NCBI GenBank assembly: GCA_007280465.1
Contig: QYPM01000009.1
Span: 1 to 37,419 of the forward strand
Source: Nitrosopumilales archaeon
Lineage (GTDB): Archaea > Thermoproteota > Nitrososphaeria > Nitrososphaerales > Nitrosopumilaceae
Direction of reading: 5' to 3'
Length of the DNA stretch: 37,419 bases
Shown: positions 1 to 9,118 of the stretch, piece after piece
How positions within the stretch are numbered: position 1 is the stretch's first letter
Layout of the letters: every line of letters starts with the position of its first letter
Notes under the pieces: model-generated
What the model was told of the DNA's origin: nothing
The model's input: only the letters and a program-made list of their open reading frames with translations
Databases searched by the model: none
Position numbers and translations under genes: made by a program

Positions 1-1
1 A

Positions 2-169
2 AAATTGCCAAGTGGTAAGACCTTTCAGATAGTTGAATATGGATCGTATCTCGGAGCATTTCAAAGTGTCTACAAACTTGGGCAGAATTCTGAATTAGGA
101 AAATATTCAATTACTGTATCGAACAATTATTTTGTATCCACTACATGTGAATTTCATGTTGTAAAATAA
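2..169 (+). CDS. C-terminal end of a truncated CDS, probably a surface/Ig-like protein
   Basis: Open frame from the window edge reads KLPSGKTFQIVEYGSYLGAFQSVYKLGQNSELGKYSITVSNNYFVSTTCEFHVVK then TAA at 167-169; beta-rich 'GKYSITV' style resembles archaeal Ig-like surface proteins. Confidence 0.6.
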   Translation, partial: KLPSGKTFQIVEYGSYLGAFQSVYKLGQNSELGKYSITVSNNYFVSTTCEFHVVK

Positions 170-176
170 TCATATT

Positions 177-1559
177 TTAAAGATCAAACTCTAAAGTTTT
201 TGGTGAATCAATCTTTGTCTTTAGTCGACCAGAATTAATTACTGCTTTGAATGTTTTAAAATCTCGTTCTACCTGGTCAGCGTATGAAATGGCATATTGT
301 ACTATGGCATCATCAAAATTTTCTTTGGTCCCCAAGTATCCAGCAATCATCTCTACCTCTCCAGTTTTTGCATGAGCCCGTGCCAGTGCCCACCCACACA
401 TGGTCGCATAAGCAGTGAGAACTCGAGGGTTAAAGTTTTCAACTTCGGCAGAGACTTTCATATCACGAAGTTGTCTAACATAGAAATCTCGTCCATTGAC
501 ATTGCGGTACCAGCCTAGAAAGATGTCACTTGACGCTTGCATGACATGTTGTCCATGCACAACTCTATGGCCCTGATGTTCAAAAAGACTTTTTCCAATT
601 GGAGGCTCCAATACGGATCTTCTTGCTTCCTTGGCTTGAAGAAATAGCGGATCATCTTCGTCTGCAAGAAATAAAGCTACAAAACAACGTGTTCCAACAC
701 TACCAATTCCAACAACTTTTACTGCGGCATCTTGAAAGTGAAAACGATCTAACAAATGTCGTCTGTCAGTCTGTAGTGATTTTCTATAATCTTCAAGACT
801 TAGCTGTACTATCTTGTTCATGTCTAGAGTGCCAGTAAAATGATAAACAAGTGGTGGATCCTCCTTTATCTTTGCGTATCCTTTTACAGTCTCGGTAAGC
901 TTTGGAAATATAGCTTCAGATGTTTTAGATAAGGCATGGGGTTTGACACTCTTCAAACGATTAAGCATCTGTGTATCTTTCTTAAAAAAATCTAAAAGAT
1001 TTTCAACCGTGATTTGATTATACCATCTTTGAAGTACAGTCTGTTGAGCAAACTCTGCCATCCGTTCCCTGTAAGATGAAACTGCTGCTCTGACTGCATT
1101 TTCTGCAATATTCTTTGAAAAATCCATATCCCTGGCAGCAAGTTCTAGACTGACTACAAGTCGTTTAACATCCCACTCCCATGGACCAGGAAATGTCTCA
1201 TCAAAGTCATTTATATCAAAAACCATGTTACGTTCTACTGATGCAAAACCACCAAAGTTCATCAAATGACAATCACCACACAACTGAACATTGATTCCTG
1301 ATACTGGAGAATGTTCTAGATCTCGAGCTTGAATAATTGCAGAACCACGAAAGAATTTGAAAGCAGACTCTGACATTCTCTGATATCTAATAGCAATAAG
1401 ACCAGAAATTCTGTCAATGTTGCTATCTTCCAATAGTTTGATTGGGTCTATCGAAGATGAACGAGGTTCATACTTTGCATGCATACCACGTGAACATTTT
1501 TCCCTAAGCGCTTTTCCTTGTTGGAATCTTTCTTTCCTTGTAGGAATTTTTTGGCTCAT
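177..1559 (-). CDS. DUF2252 family protein
   Basis: 460 aa ORF; motifs 'RMSESAFKFFRGSA', 'GDCHLMNFGGF', 'FDINDFDETFPGPWEWDVKRL', 'HGQHVMQASSDIFLGW' typical of DUF2252. Confidence 0.9.
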   Translation of the reverse strand: MSQKIPTRKERFQQGKALREKCSRGMHAKYEPRSSSIDPIKLLEDSNIDRISGLIAIRYQRMSESAFKFFRGSAIIQARDLEHSPVSGINVQLCGDCHLMNFGGFASVERNMVFDINDFDETFPGPWEWDVKRLVVSLELAARDMDFSKNIAENAVRAAVSSYRERMAEFAQQTVLQRWYNQITVENLLDFFKKDTQMLNRLKSVKPHALSKTSEAIFPKLTETVKGYAKIKEDPPLVYHFTGTLDMNKIVQLSLEDYRKSLQTDRRHLLDRFHFQDAAVKVVGIGSVGTRCFVALFLADEDDPLFLQAKEARRSVLEPPIGKSLFEHQGHRVVHGQHVMQASSDIFLGWYRNVNGRDFYVRQLRDMKVSAEVENFNPRVLTAYATMCGWALARAHAKTGEVEMIAGYLGTKENFDDAIVQYAISYADQVERDFKTFKAVINSGRLKTKIDSPKTLEFDL

Positions 1560-1667
1560 TTAGATAGTACCTCTTTTGATTGGAATGATTTCTTTTTTGA
1601 ACGTTTTATAAAAATATCAAAAATTCCCAATAATAAATTCAAGTGCAATCTAACTATTAAGTTCTAA

Positions 1668-1686
1668 TCTCAATTTCCAATTGAGA
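1668..1686. other. Small perfect hairpin (TCTCAATT-TCC-AATTGAGA) in the gap between the RAM-domain gene and the DUF2252 gene
   Basis: 8-bp perfect inverted repeat with 3-nt loop, 36 nt past the stop of the minus-strand RAM gene; not followed by a clear T-run. Confidence 0.35.
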
Positions 1687-1721
1687 AATAATTCTGCAGA
1701 TATTACAAATTTTAGTTCTTT

Positions 1722-1949
1722 CTAGATGACCATCAAGGTCATTGTAGTTAGAACATTTGGAATCTTTCGTACTTTGGTAGTTATGATATTTTCAAGTTCT
1801 TTTGAATCTGGTGCATCAATTTTGGCTATAATATCGTACAGCCCCAAGGTTCCTGTAACTTCTGAAATACCTTTCATTTCCATTAGTTTTCTTATGATGG
1901 GACTTTCTTTTCCAGTTTCACAATGAATTGCCACATATGCGGTATTCAT
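1722..1949 (-). CDS. Stand-alone Lrp/AsnC ligand-binding (RAM) domain protein
   Basis: 75 aa; 'AYVAIHCETGKESPIIRKLMEMKGISEVTGTLGLYDIIAKIDAPDSKELENIITTKVRKIPNVLTTMTLMVI' is an AsnC/Lrp C-terminal domain without an HTH. Confidence 0.9.
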   Translation of the reverse strand: MNTAYVAIHCETGKESPIIRKLMEMKGISEVTGTLGLYDIIAKIDAPDSKELENIITTKVRKIPNVLTTMTLMVI

Positions 1950-1983
1950 AGGATAATTTCAAAATCTCGCGTATTAGGTATTT

Positions 1984-3231
1984 CTATGGCCAGAGGCCTC
2001 GTGCTTCAAATGCATCTAATACTCTACCAACAGCTAGTACCATGCTTGCCTTTCTCATGTCAACATTGTGTTTCTTGGATAGAGCATATGTGTCATTGAA
2101 ACCACGAACAATGTGATTTTCCATCTTGCTTGCAACCTCATTAAATGTCCAATAGTATCTTTGCAAGTTTTGTACCCATTCTAGATATGAAATGCATACA
2201 CCGCCAGAGTTTGCCAATATATCTGGGATGACCATAATTTTATTTTTAAACAAAATATCATCTGCGTCAGGAGTTGTTGGACCGTTTGCGGCTTCAGCAA
2301 TTATTCTACATTTGATTTTTCTTGCAACTTGTGGTGTGATTTGATTTTCAAGTGCTGCAGGTACCAGAACATCACATGGTGTAGTAAGAAGTTCTTCTGT
2401 TGTTACCTTTTTGCTTCCAGGATATCCAACAACACTTCCATGTTTATTTTTGTATTCCAAAACCTTCTTTGGATCAAGTCCCTTAAGATTAATTATGGAA
2501 CCTTTAGAATCGCTTACTCCGATTATCTTTGCGCCCAACTTTTCAATATATTCTGCAGAATATGTTCCAGCATTACCAAAACCTTGTATGACAACTCTTG
2601 CACCCTTGAGCTTTAGTCCAATCTTCTTTGCAGCCTCTCTTACACAATAAGAAACCCCAAGACCTGTAGCTACGTTTCTTGCAAGCGAACCTCCAACTGA
2701 TAGTGGTTTTCCTGTGATAACAGCTGGTTCTCCTTGTCCATGCATTACACTATAAACATCCATTATTTGCGCCATCTCTTTTCCAGTAGTATACACATCA
2801 GGAGCTGGTACATCCTTGCCTGGTCCAATTATTTCAGATATTGCATATGCATATCTTCTTGTCATCCTCTCTTTTTCTCCTGCTGAGAGTTTCTTTGGAT
2901 CACAGATTATTCCTCCCTTACCTCCACCAAATGGAACATCAACAATTGCACATTTCCAAGTCATCCACATGGATAGTGCTTTTACTTCTTCGATTGTAAC
3001 ATCCGGATGATATCTTATTCCTCCCTTATGTGGTCCTCTGAAATCATTATGTTGTGATCTATAACCTGTGAATACCCTGATTTTACCATTATCCATCTTT
3101 ACTGGCAGTGAAACTGTAAGAATTTTTTTTGGATTTGCAAGAATCTCATGAACACCAGCGTCAAGTTTGAGAATTTTTGCAGCGTCTGCAAGTTGCTTGA
3201 GTGCATTTTGCCAAGGATCGATTTTAGCCAA
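1984..3231 (-). CDS. gdhA: Glutamate dehydrogenase
   Basis: 415 aa; 'GGIRYHPDVTIEEVKALSMWMTWKCAIVDVPFGGGKGGI', 'PAPDVYTTGKEMAQIMDVY', 'GFGNAGTYSAEYIEKLGAKIIGVSDSKG', 'EAANGPTTPDADDIL'. Confidence 0.97.
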   Translation of the reverse strand: MAKIDPWQNALKQLADAAKILKLDAGVHEILANPKKILTVSLPVKMDNGKIRVFTGYRSQHNDFRGPHKGGIRYHPDVTIEEVKALSMWMTWKCAIVDVPFGGGKGGIICDPKKLSAGEKERMTRRYAYAISEIIGPGKDVPAPDVYTTGKEMAQIMDVYSVMHGQGEPAVITGKPLSVGGSLARNVATGLGVSYCVREAAKKIGLKLKGARVVIQGFGNAGTYSAEYIEKLGAKIIGVSDSKGSIINLKGLDPKKVLEYKNKHGSVVGYPGSKKVTTEELLTTPCDVLVPAALENQITPQVARKIKCRIIAEAANGPTTPDADDILFKNKIMVIPDILANSGGVCISYLEWVQNLQRYYWTFNEVASKMENHIVRGFNDTYALSKKHNVDMRKASMVLAVGRVLDAFEARGLWP

Positions 3232-3284
3232 TCTTTATCGATATGTCTGAACGGCATATTATATTTAAATTTGTTTAAGATCGC

Positions 3285-3641
3285 TTACTGCTTTGATGCG
3301 CTATCTTGATCTGGCTTTACAGATCCGCCAAGTTTTGCGTTTACCAAATTACGTAGATCATCATCTGTTTTTCCTTCAGTATTAACTCCCAAGGATTTTG
3401 CAAGTGTCTCTAGTTTTTGTCTCTCCGACATGACAGGACCTGAAACATTGATGTTAAACTCCCCTTTAGCTTTTTGAATTTCTTCTTGGACCATGTTTTT
3501 TGTTTTATCATACTGAGCCATAATTTTTGCAAGTTTTTTTGTCGCATCAGGTAGTCGTTTAGTTCCAAGTAACAATGCTAATGCCACAATTGCAATCATA
3601 ATCCAATCATTACCTATGATATTTAGTGAAAAGTCTAGCAT
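3285..3641 (-). CDS. tatA: Twin-arginine translocase TatA/B-type subunit
   Basis: 118 aa; N-terminal TM helix then 'GTKRLPDATKKLAKIMAQYDKTKNMVQEE' amphipathic helix, typical TatA/TatB. Confidence 0.8.
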   Translation of the reverse strand: MLDFSLNIIGNDWIMIAIVALALLLGTKRLPDATKKLAKIMAQYDKTKNMVQEEIQKAKGEFNINVSGPVMSERQKLETLAKSLGVNTEGKTDDDLRNLVNAKLGGSVKPDQDSASKQ

Positions 3642-3674
3642 GATATCATCAGACCTGTTTCTAAAATTAAAGCT

Positions 3675-4811
3675 TTAGACTAGAGCCACTTCTCTTTTCT
3701 TGATAAAAACAAATCCCAAGACAAATAGTCCACTAATAGACAAAATAAGATATGGAATTGAGCTTCCAAATGAATTAGCAATTATGCCTATTATGAGAGG
3801 TCCAAAGGCCCATCCTATTCCAAAGGTTGCCTCATATGCACCAATTAATGCTCCCACATTTTCTTTTGCCTTTCTCATGATAATCTCAAATGTCAGAGGG
3901 AAATACACACTAAATCCAAATCCAAGCAAGAGTACTGCTATGCTAAATTCAATCATAGAGTGAGAATAGAATAATATTAGCATTCCCGCAGATATTGATA
4001 AAATAACTAACAGTAAACTTGCAAGAAATTTTTTCATTAAAAAGTTAGATGCCAATAACGAAACAAGCCGAGAGATTCCAAAGACAAAGAAAAGCAGCTC
4101 AATGTTGGACTCGGAGATTTTTCTCTCACTCATGTATGCCGGTATGATTGCCAAAAATACACCAAAACTTACACTACAAAATAATAAAATGGCAATAACG
4201 GTTGGAAATTTCATCAAATGTTTTGCAGATGTTATAGATATGATTCCAGTATGAACAGACTTGCCATGTTTGGATAACATTAGTGAAAAGACTAGCGAAG
4301 TTGCAATTGAAAACGCAGCAATCTGGAAAATTATTCTATATGATACATCAAAGTGTTCAAGTAAAAATGAACCAACTAGAGGTCCAATCATTAGACCTAC
4401 AACAAAAAATGCCATGAATTGCGATATTGCCTTGACACGGTTTTGTGGAGTAGTAGATTGCGAGATGATGGATTCACAGGGAGGCCAGAAAAATGAATGT
4501 GCAACTCCAACAAGTGTTCTGTATATGATAACTTGGGGCACAGAGTCTGCTACAGACAACAAGTATATCGATAATGTATCAATTACTAACCCCAGAGAAA
4601 GTAGTAAGCCCTTGTTGAATCTGTCAAGTAATAATCCTACAAAGAGCGGAATAAACATGTAAGGAATAAAATTTGAAAATCCAATTATCCCAAGGTCAAA
4701 GTATGATGCACCAAGGTCTTTGGAAAATAATGGAACCACTGGATTGTGCATGCCATATGAAAACCCAACAATTAATGCGACGATATAGACAAGAATTACT
4801 TTTCTGTTCAT
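3675..4811 (-). CDS. MFS transporter
   Basis: 378 aa, about 12 hydrophobic segments; 'GLLLDRFNKGLLLSLGLVIDTLS', 'YRTLVGVAHSFFWPPCESIISQ'. Confidence 0.9.
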   Translation of the reverse strand: MNRKVILVYIVALIVGFSYGMHNPVVPLFSKDLGASYFDLGIIGFSNFIPYMFIPLFVGLLLDRFNKGLLLSLGLVIDTLSIYLLSVADSVPQVIIYRTLVGVAHSFFWPPCESIISQSTTPQNRVKAISQFMAFFVVGLMIGPLVGSFLLEHFDVSYRIIFQIAAFSIATSLVFSLMLSKHGKSVHTGIISITSAKHLMKFPTVIAILLFCSVSFGVFLAIIPAYMSERKISESNIELLFFVFGISRLVSLLASNFLMKKFLASLLLVILSISAGMLILFYSHSMIEFSIAVLLLGFGFSVYFPLTFEIIMRKAKENVGALIGAYEATFGIGWAFGPLIIGIIANSFGSSIPYLILSISGLFVLGFVFIKKREVALV

Positions 4812-4813
4812 CT

Positions 4814-5503
4814 TTACTTGAATGCTGCAATCATAATTGCGCCCCCAAGCATTCCCTTCTCAAATTCTACTCGTGAGAATCTTTCAAGAAGAAGTGACTC
4901 GAGTTTTTTATTCTGAGGCCAGAGTTTGTAGGTGCCATATAGAGTGGCAAACTTGAGGCCAAGTCTTCCCCCACCTATTACTGCCAGTATAGGAAGTATC
5001 GCTTGAAGATAAAACGAGACCCCTGCCCTAATTATTGGATTATCAGGTTTTCCAAGATCAACAATAACAAATCTTCCGCCTTTTTTCAAAACGCGATGTA
5101 TTTCAGATATTGCTATTCTAAGATTGATTGCATCCCTAAGTGAGTAACCTGCAAGTACTGCATCAAACTGTTCATCACGAAATGGAATGTGTTCAAAGAC
5201 CCCACATGTTAGTTTAGGAGTTGTAAAAAATAATCGGCCAGTATTTTTTAGCATCGATCTTAATGGGTCATACAAAGTTATGTCCAGATTACCAGAACAG
5301 ATTAGGGATGCTGTCTTTGACATGTTTCCAAAACCCGAACCTGCATCTAGTACATGATCTCCGGGATTTACTCTTCCCCTAATTCCGCGCTGACGAAACT
5401 CTGAATCTCTTCCAAGTGAAATTAAGGAATTAACTTTATCATAGACAGGGATTATTTTTTCCAAGACATCGAGGACTTCGCCCCAATAACTTCCAAGGCC
5501 CAC
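4814..5503 (-). CDS. Class I SAM-dependent methyltransferase, UbiE-like
   Basis: 229 aa, GTG start; 'VLDAGSGFGNMSKTA', 'FDAVLAGYSLRDAINLRIAISEIHRVLKKGGRFVIVDLGKP' matches UbiE/COQ5-type motifs; 2 nt separates it from the downstream MFS start. Confidence 0.8.
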   Translation of the reverse strand: MGLGSYWGEVLDVLEKIIPVYDKVNSLISLGRDSEFRQRGIRGRVNPGDHVLDAGSGFGNMSKTASLICSGNLDITLYDPLRSMLKNTGRLFFTTPKLTCGVFEHIPFRDEQFDAVLAGYSLRDAINLRIAISEIHRVLKKGGRFVIVDLGKPDNPIIRAGVSFYLQAILPILAVIGGGRLGLKFATLYGTYKLWPQNKKLESLLLERFSRVEFEKGMLGGAIMIAAFK

Positions 5504-5529
5504 ATCAGACTAGAAATGGTACGATATTA

Positions 5530-5552
5530 TATGTCATCAGGGTTTTGACATA
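5530..5552. promoter_or_regulatory. Inverted repeat TATGTCA-N9-TGACATA in the divergent promoter region (candidate operator)
   Basis: 7-bp perfect inverted repeat between the UbiE-like gene (-) and the helicase gene (+), flanked by TATA-like ATATAATATC (- strand, ~5523-5532) and AAATTAAAT (~5577-5585). Confidence 0.4.
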
Positions 5553-5609
5553 CACTACACTCAAAGGTTTTACCAAAAATTAAATCAGCCAGAGTCTTTC
5601 TCGGGTTTA

Positions 5610-8120
5610 GTGTACTATTGTCCCAAGTGTAAATCTAAGATAGACGTACAGCGTACTTTTAATCAAAAAATACACTTTGGATGTCCCAAGTGTAAGATCG
5701 AAGATATTATAGATTCAAAAAAGAATTTAGATGAGGCATTTTTAGAATTTTTAATAAAATTTGACAATGACGAGCTACCAACTAGTGATGAATCTGGAAC
5801 AACTCTAGAAAAAGAAGGAATTTTGCAGACAGAAGATGAGATAAACAAAATGATAGGCGGTGCAAAGATTGCCGAAATAACAAGGTCAATTTTGTTCTCA
5901 AAAAGGCACTTTGTCTCGCACTTTAAGGTAATTGAAGAGCCTGACCCTGAGATGGGCTCTACTGTAACAGATTCGGGTCTTGACCAGCGAATAGTTAAGG
6001 CATTGGAATCAAAAGGGATAGAGAGATTCTACAAGTTTCAAGAAGAGGCTATACACCATATTGTATCAGGGCATAATGTTGTAATCACTGCACCCACTGC
6101 ATCTGGAAAGACAGAGGCATTTGTAGTACCAATCATAGAAAGAATAAGTAATTCAAAAAATCCCATTCTAGCAATTCAGGCAATTTTTGTTTATCCAACT
6201 AAATCTCTTTCAAGAGACCAGTATCCAAAGATTAAAGAAATTGCAGACAAGCTTGGTATCAAGTGTGCAGTGTTTGACGGAGACACTAAACAGATAGAAC
6301 GAGCTGAAATTCTTGCAACCCCACCCCAGGTAATAATAACAAACTTTGATGTGTTACATTATCATCTATGGCATAGAACTAGATTTGCATCATTGTTTAG
6401 TACAACAAGATTTCTTGCAGTAGATGAAGCTCATGTATATTCTGGAATTTTTGGCTCCAATGTTCATTATATTATAAAACGATTAAAGAGAATCGCACCA
6501 AGATTGCAGATAATTGCAGCATCTGCTACTTTGGATAATGCATTAACATTTTGCCAGATGTTGTTTGGGGTAAAGATGGTCCAAGTATCAGGCTCTGGCA
6601 AAAAAGGCAAGATAGAATTTTCAATGCTCTTTCCTTCATTGATGACGCAACGTGCATTGATGATTGATATTTTAAAAAAATTAACAGTAAAACAGCACAA
6701 GACTCTGGTCTTTTCCAATTCACATCTTAATTCCGAACTTTTTGCACTTCAGGCAAGAAGACAAAAAGTGGACATCAAGGTTCACAGGGCAGGCCTTATG
6801 GCAAATTACAGAAGATCAGTTGAGAACTTGTTCAAGACTGACAAGTTGCTTGCAATATCTGCCACTCCTACGCTTGAACTTGGAATAGACGTAGGCAATG
6901 TAGACGGAGTGATATCATCTACCATACCGGTAAACAGACTCACACAGAGAATAGGCAGGGCAGCAAGAAAAGGCCAAGGAGGATATGCATTTTTAGTGCT
7001 TGGTAATGACCCAATTTCACAATATTACAAGAACCACCCAAGAGACTATTTTGAAGATGTTGAACAAATTTACATTGATCCAAAAAATCCCTTTGTTGAA
7101 GAGTTTCAAGTTATTGCAATGGCATGTGACAAACCAATTGCAAAACACGAGTTACCCGAACACAAAGATGTCATCGAACGACATGTTGGTGCAGGCAATC
7201 TAGTTTTAATTGAAAATAGATATGTTCCAAATTATGATCAGATTAAATCCATTTTAGAAGATTATAGTATTAGAGGCATAGGACGATCAATTGACATATT
7301 TTTAAACGGCAAAAAAGTTGGAGAACGAGTATTACCAATTGCATTGGAAGAGCTTCATCCACAAGCAGTTTACTTTTTGGCAGGTACTAGGTATAAAGTC
7401 AAAGAGATTGGATATCCAGAAAATATGACTGCAAAATTGGAATATCTCCCAAGAAATTATCCATACTATACCAAGTCTTTAACAGAAGAATGGCCAACCA
7501 TTGAAACAATTTTTGAAAAAAGATTTGCAAATGGAATTGAAGTTGCATTTTGTAAATTACATATTCAAAAAAGAGTATACGGCTATGTCAACTTGGAGTT
7601 GGGTCAAGAAGCTGCACAAGGTCAAAAGATAATTTTGGAAAAACCACTTGATTATGATTTTATCACAAAAGGAATTGTCTTCAAGGCTCCTAGACCATTA
7701 GATGAAATAAGTAAAACTGAGAATGAAGAATACGTAGAAGCTAGCGGATATCATGCCACAGAACATGTCGTAATAGAAGGAAGTAACATGATAACAGGTG
7801 GTGTTTCACAAGACCTTGGTGGAATATCTCTTGGAACCTCAGGCCTTGTCTTTGTCTATGATTCTGCAATAGGAGGAAATGGTGCAAGTAGGGCATTATT
7901 TGATAGACTTGAGAAGGCCTTTGAGCGTAGTTTGAATATAGTAACCGAATGCCCATGCCAAAGTGAATCTGGCTGTCCTCGTTGTACCTTTTCGTATAGA
8001 TGTGGAAACAATAATGAATACCTACACAAGCTTTCTGCAAAAGAGATTCTCCAGAGAATAACAGATGGTGAAAAAACAGAGATTACAGAACCTGTCGAAG
8101 GTGACAAACCTCTAGTCTAG
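5610..8120 (+). CDS. DEAD/DEAH-box helicase with DUF1998 (MrfA/YprA/Hrq1-like), N-terminal zinc ribbon
   Basis: 836 aa, GTG start; 'TAPTASGKTEAF', 'AVDEAHVYSG', 'AASATLDN', 'RIGRAARKGQGG', C-terminal 'CPCQSESGCPRCTFSYRCGNNNEYLHK' (DUF1998 Cys cluster), N-terminal 'YYCPKCKSKID...FGCPKCK'. Confidence 0.93.
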   Translation: MYYCPKCKSKIDVQRTFNQKIHFGCPKCKIEDIIDSKKNLDEAFLEFLIKFDNDELPTSDESGTTLEKEGILQTEDEINKMIGGAKIAEITRSILFSKRHFVSHFKVIEEPDPEMGSTVTDSGLDQRIVKALESKGIERFYKFQEEAIHHIVSGHNVVITAPTASGKTEAFVVPIIERISNSKNPILAIQAIFVYPTKSLSRDQYPKIKEIADKLGIKCAVFDGDTKQIERAEILATPPQVIITNFDVLHYHLWHRTRFASLFSTTRFLAVDEAHVYSGIFGSNVHYIIKRLKRIAPRLQIIAASATLDNALTFCQMLFGVKMVQVSGSGKKGKIEFSMLFPSLMTQRALMIDILKKLTVKQHKTLVFSNSHLNSELFALQARRQKVDIKVHRAGLMANYRRSVENLFKTDKLLAISATPTLELGIDVGNVDGVISSTIPVNRLTQRIGRAARKGQGGYAFLVLGNDPISQYYKNHPRDYFEDVEQIYIDPKNPFVEEFQVIAMACDKPIAKHELPEHKDVIERHVGAGNLVLIENRYVPNYDQIKSILEDYSIRGIGRSIDIFLNGKKVGERVLPIALEELHPQAVYFLAGTRYKVKEIGYPENMTAKLEYLPRNYPYYTKSLTEEWPTIETIFEKRFANGIEVAFCKLHIQKRVYGYVNLELGQEAAQGQKIILEKPLDYDFITKGIVFKAPRPLDEISKTENEEYVEASGYHATEHVVIEGSNMITGGVSQDLGGISLGTSGLVFVYDSAIGGNGASRALFDRLEKAFERSLNIVTECPCQSESGCPRCTFSYRCGNNNEYLHKLSAKEILQRITDGEKTEITEPVEGDKPLV

Positions 8121-8182
8121 ATATTCAAAGACTAGAACCCAGAACAATACAAATTATTAGTCACATCAGAAAATACTAGAAC

Positions 8183-9007
8183 ATGGATAAAGTTGCAATA
8201 GTTACTGGCAGTTCAAGTGGAATAGGTTTTGAGACTGCACTTGCACTGGCTCGAGAAGGATTTCATACTTTTGCAACCATGCGTGACATAAAAAAAGGAA
8301 GTAAAATTTTAGATATTGCAAAGAAAGAAGGACTAAAAATCGAAGTTGTAGAACTTGATGTCAACAATCAAGATACCATAAAGAAAGCAGTTGAAAAGAT
8401 AGTAAATGAAAAAAAGAGAATAGATTTACTAGTAAATAATGCAGGATATTTTCTTGTTGGATGTTTAGAGGATTTATCAATTGAAGATCTAAAAGATCAG
8501 TTTGAAACAAACTTTTTTGGCGTGGTACGAACAATCCAGGCAGTTCTGCCTACAATGCGTAGTCAAAAATCAGGAATCATAGTAAACATAAGTTCAGTAG
8601 CAGGAAGAATTGGATTTCCAGTAACTCCAGGATATATCAGTTCAAAATTTGCACTAGAAGGTTTGAGTGAATCAATGCGATATGAGCTATTTCCATTTGG
8701 AATTAAAACAATAATCATAGAACCTGGCGTAATCAAGACAAATCTTTTTGCAACTCTAAAAAATACAACAAAGCCAGGCTCTGCATACAAGGAGATGGCA
8801 GACAAGGTGATGAAGGGATTGGTAATGATGTCAGAGATGGGAACTCCTCCACAAGAGGTCGCAAATACCATAATCAAGGCAATTACATCTGAGAACCCAT
8901 TGCCTCGCTATCCTGTTGGAAATGACGCCGTAATGTTTCTTGAAGCAAAAAAAGACAAGACAGACATTGACTTTGAAAATTACATAAAAAAAGAGCTTTT
9001 TAGCTAA
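8183..9007 (+). CDS. Short-chain dehydrogenase/reductase (SDR)
   Basis: 274 aa; 'VTGSSSGIGFETALALA', 'LVNNAGYF', 'NISSVAGRIGFPVTPGYISSKFALEGLSESMRYEL'. Confidence 0.95.
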   Translation: MDKVAIVTGSSSGIGFETALALAREGFHTFATMRDIKKGSKILDIAKKEGLKIEVVELDVNNQDTIKKAVEKIVNEKKRIDLLVNNAGYFLVGCLEDLSIEDLKDQFETNFFGVVRTIQAVLPTMRSQKSGIIVNISSVAGRIGFPVTPGYISSKFALEGLSESMRYELFPFGIKTIIIEPGVIKTNLFATLKNTTKPGSAYKEMADKVMKGLVMMSEMGTPPQEVANTIIKAITSENPLPRYPVGNDAVMFLEAKKDKTDIDFENYIKKELFS

Positions 9008-9118
9008 AATACGTCTATTTTAGAACCATTTCAATAATTCAAAAAGATTAGAACAAAAAATTCTACGATTTTCACACTCGTCTTTTGGTTAGATTGATAT
9101 ACGTCAGAAAGTCAATTT

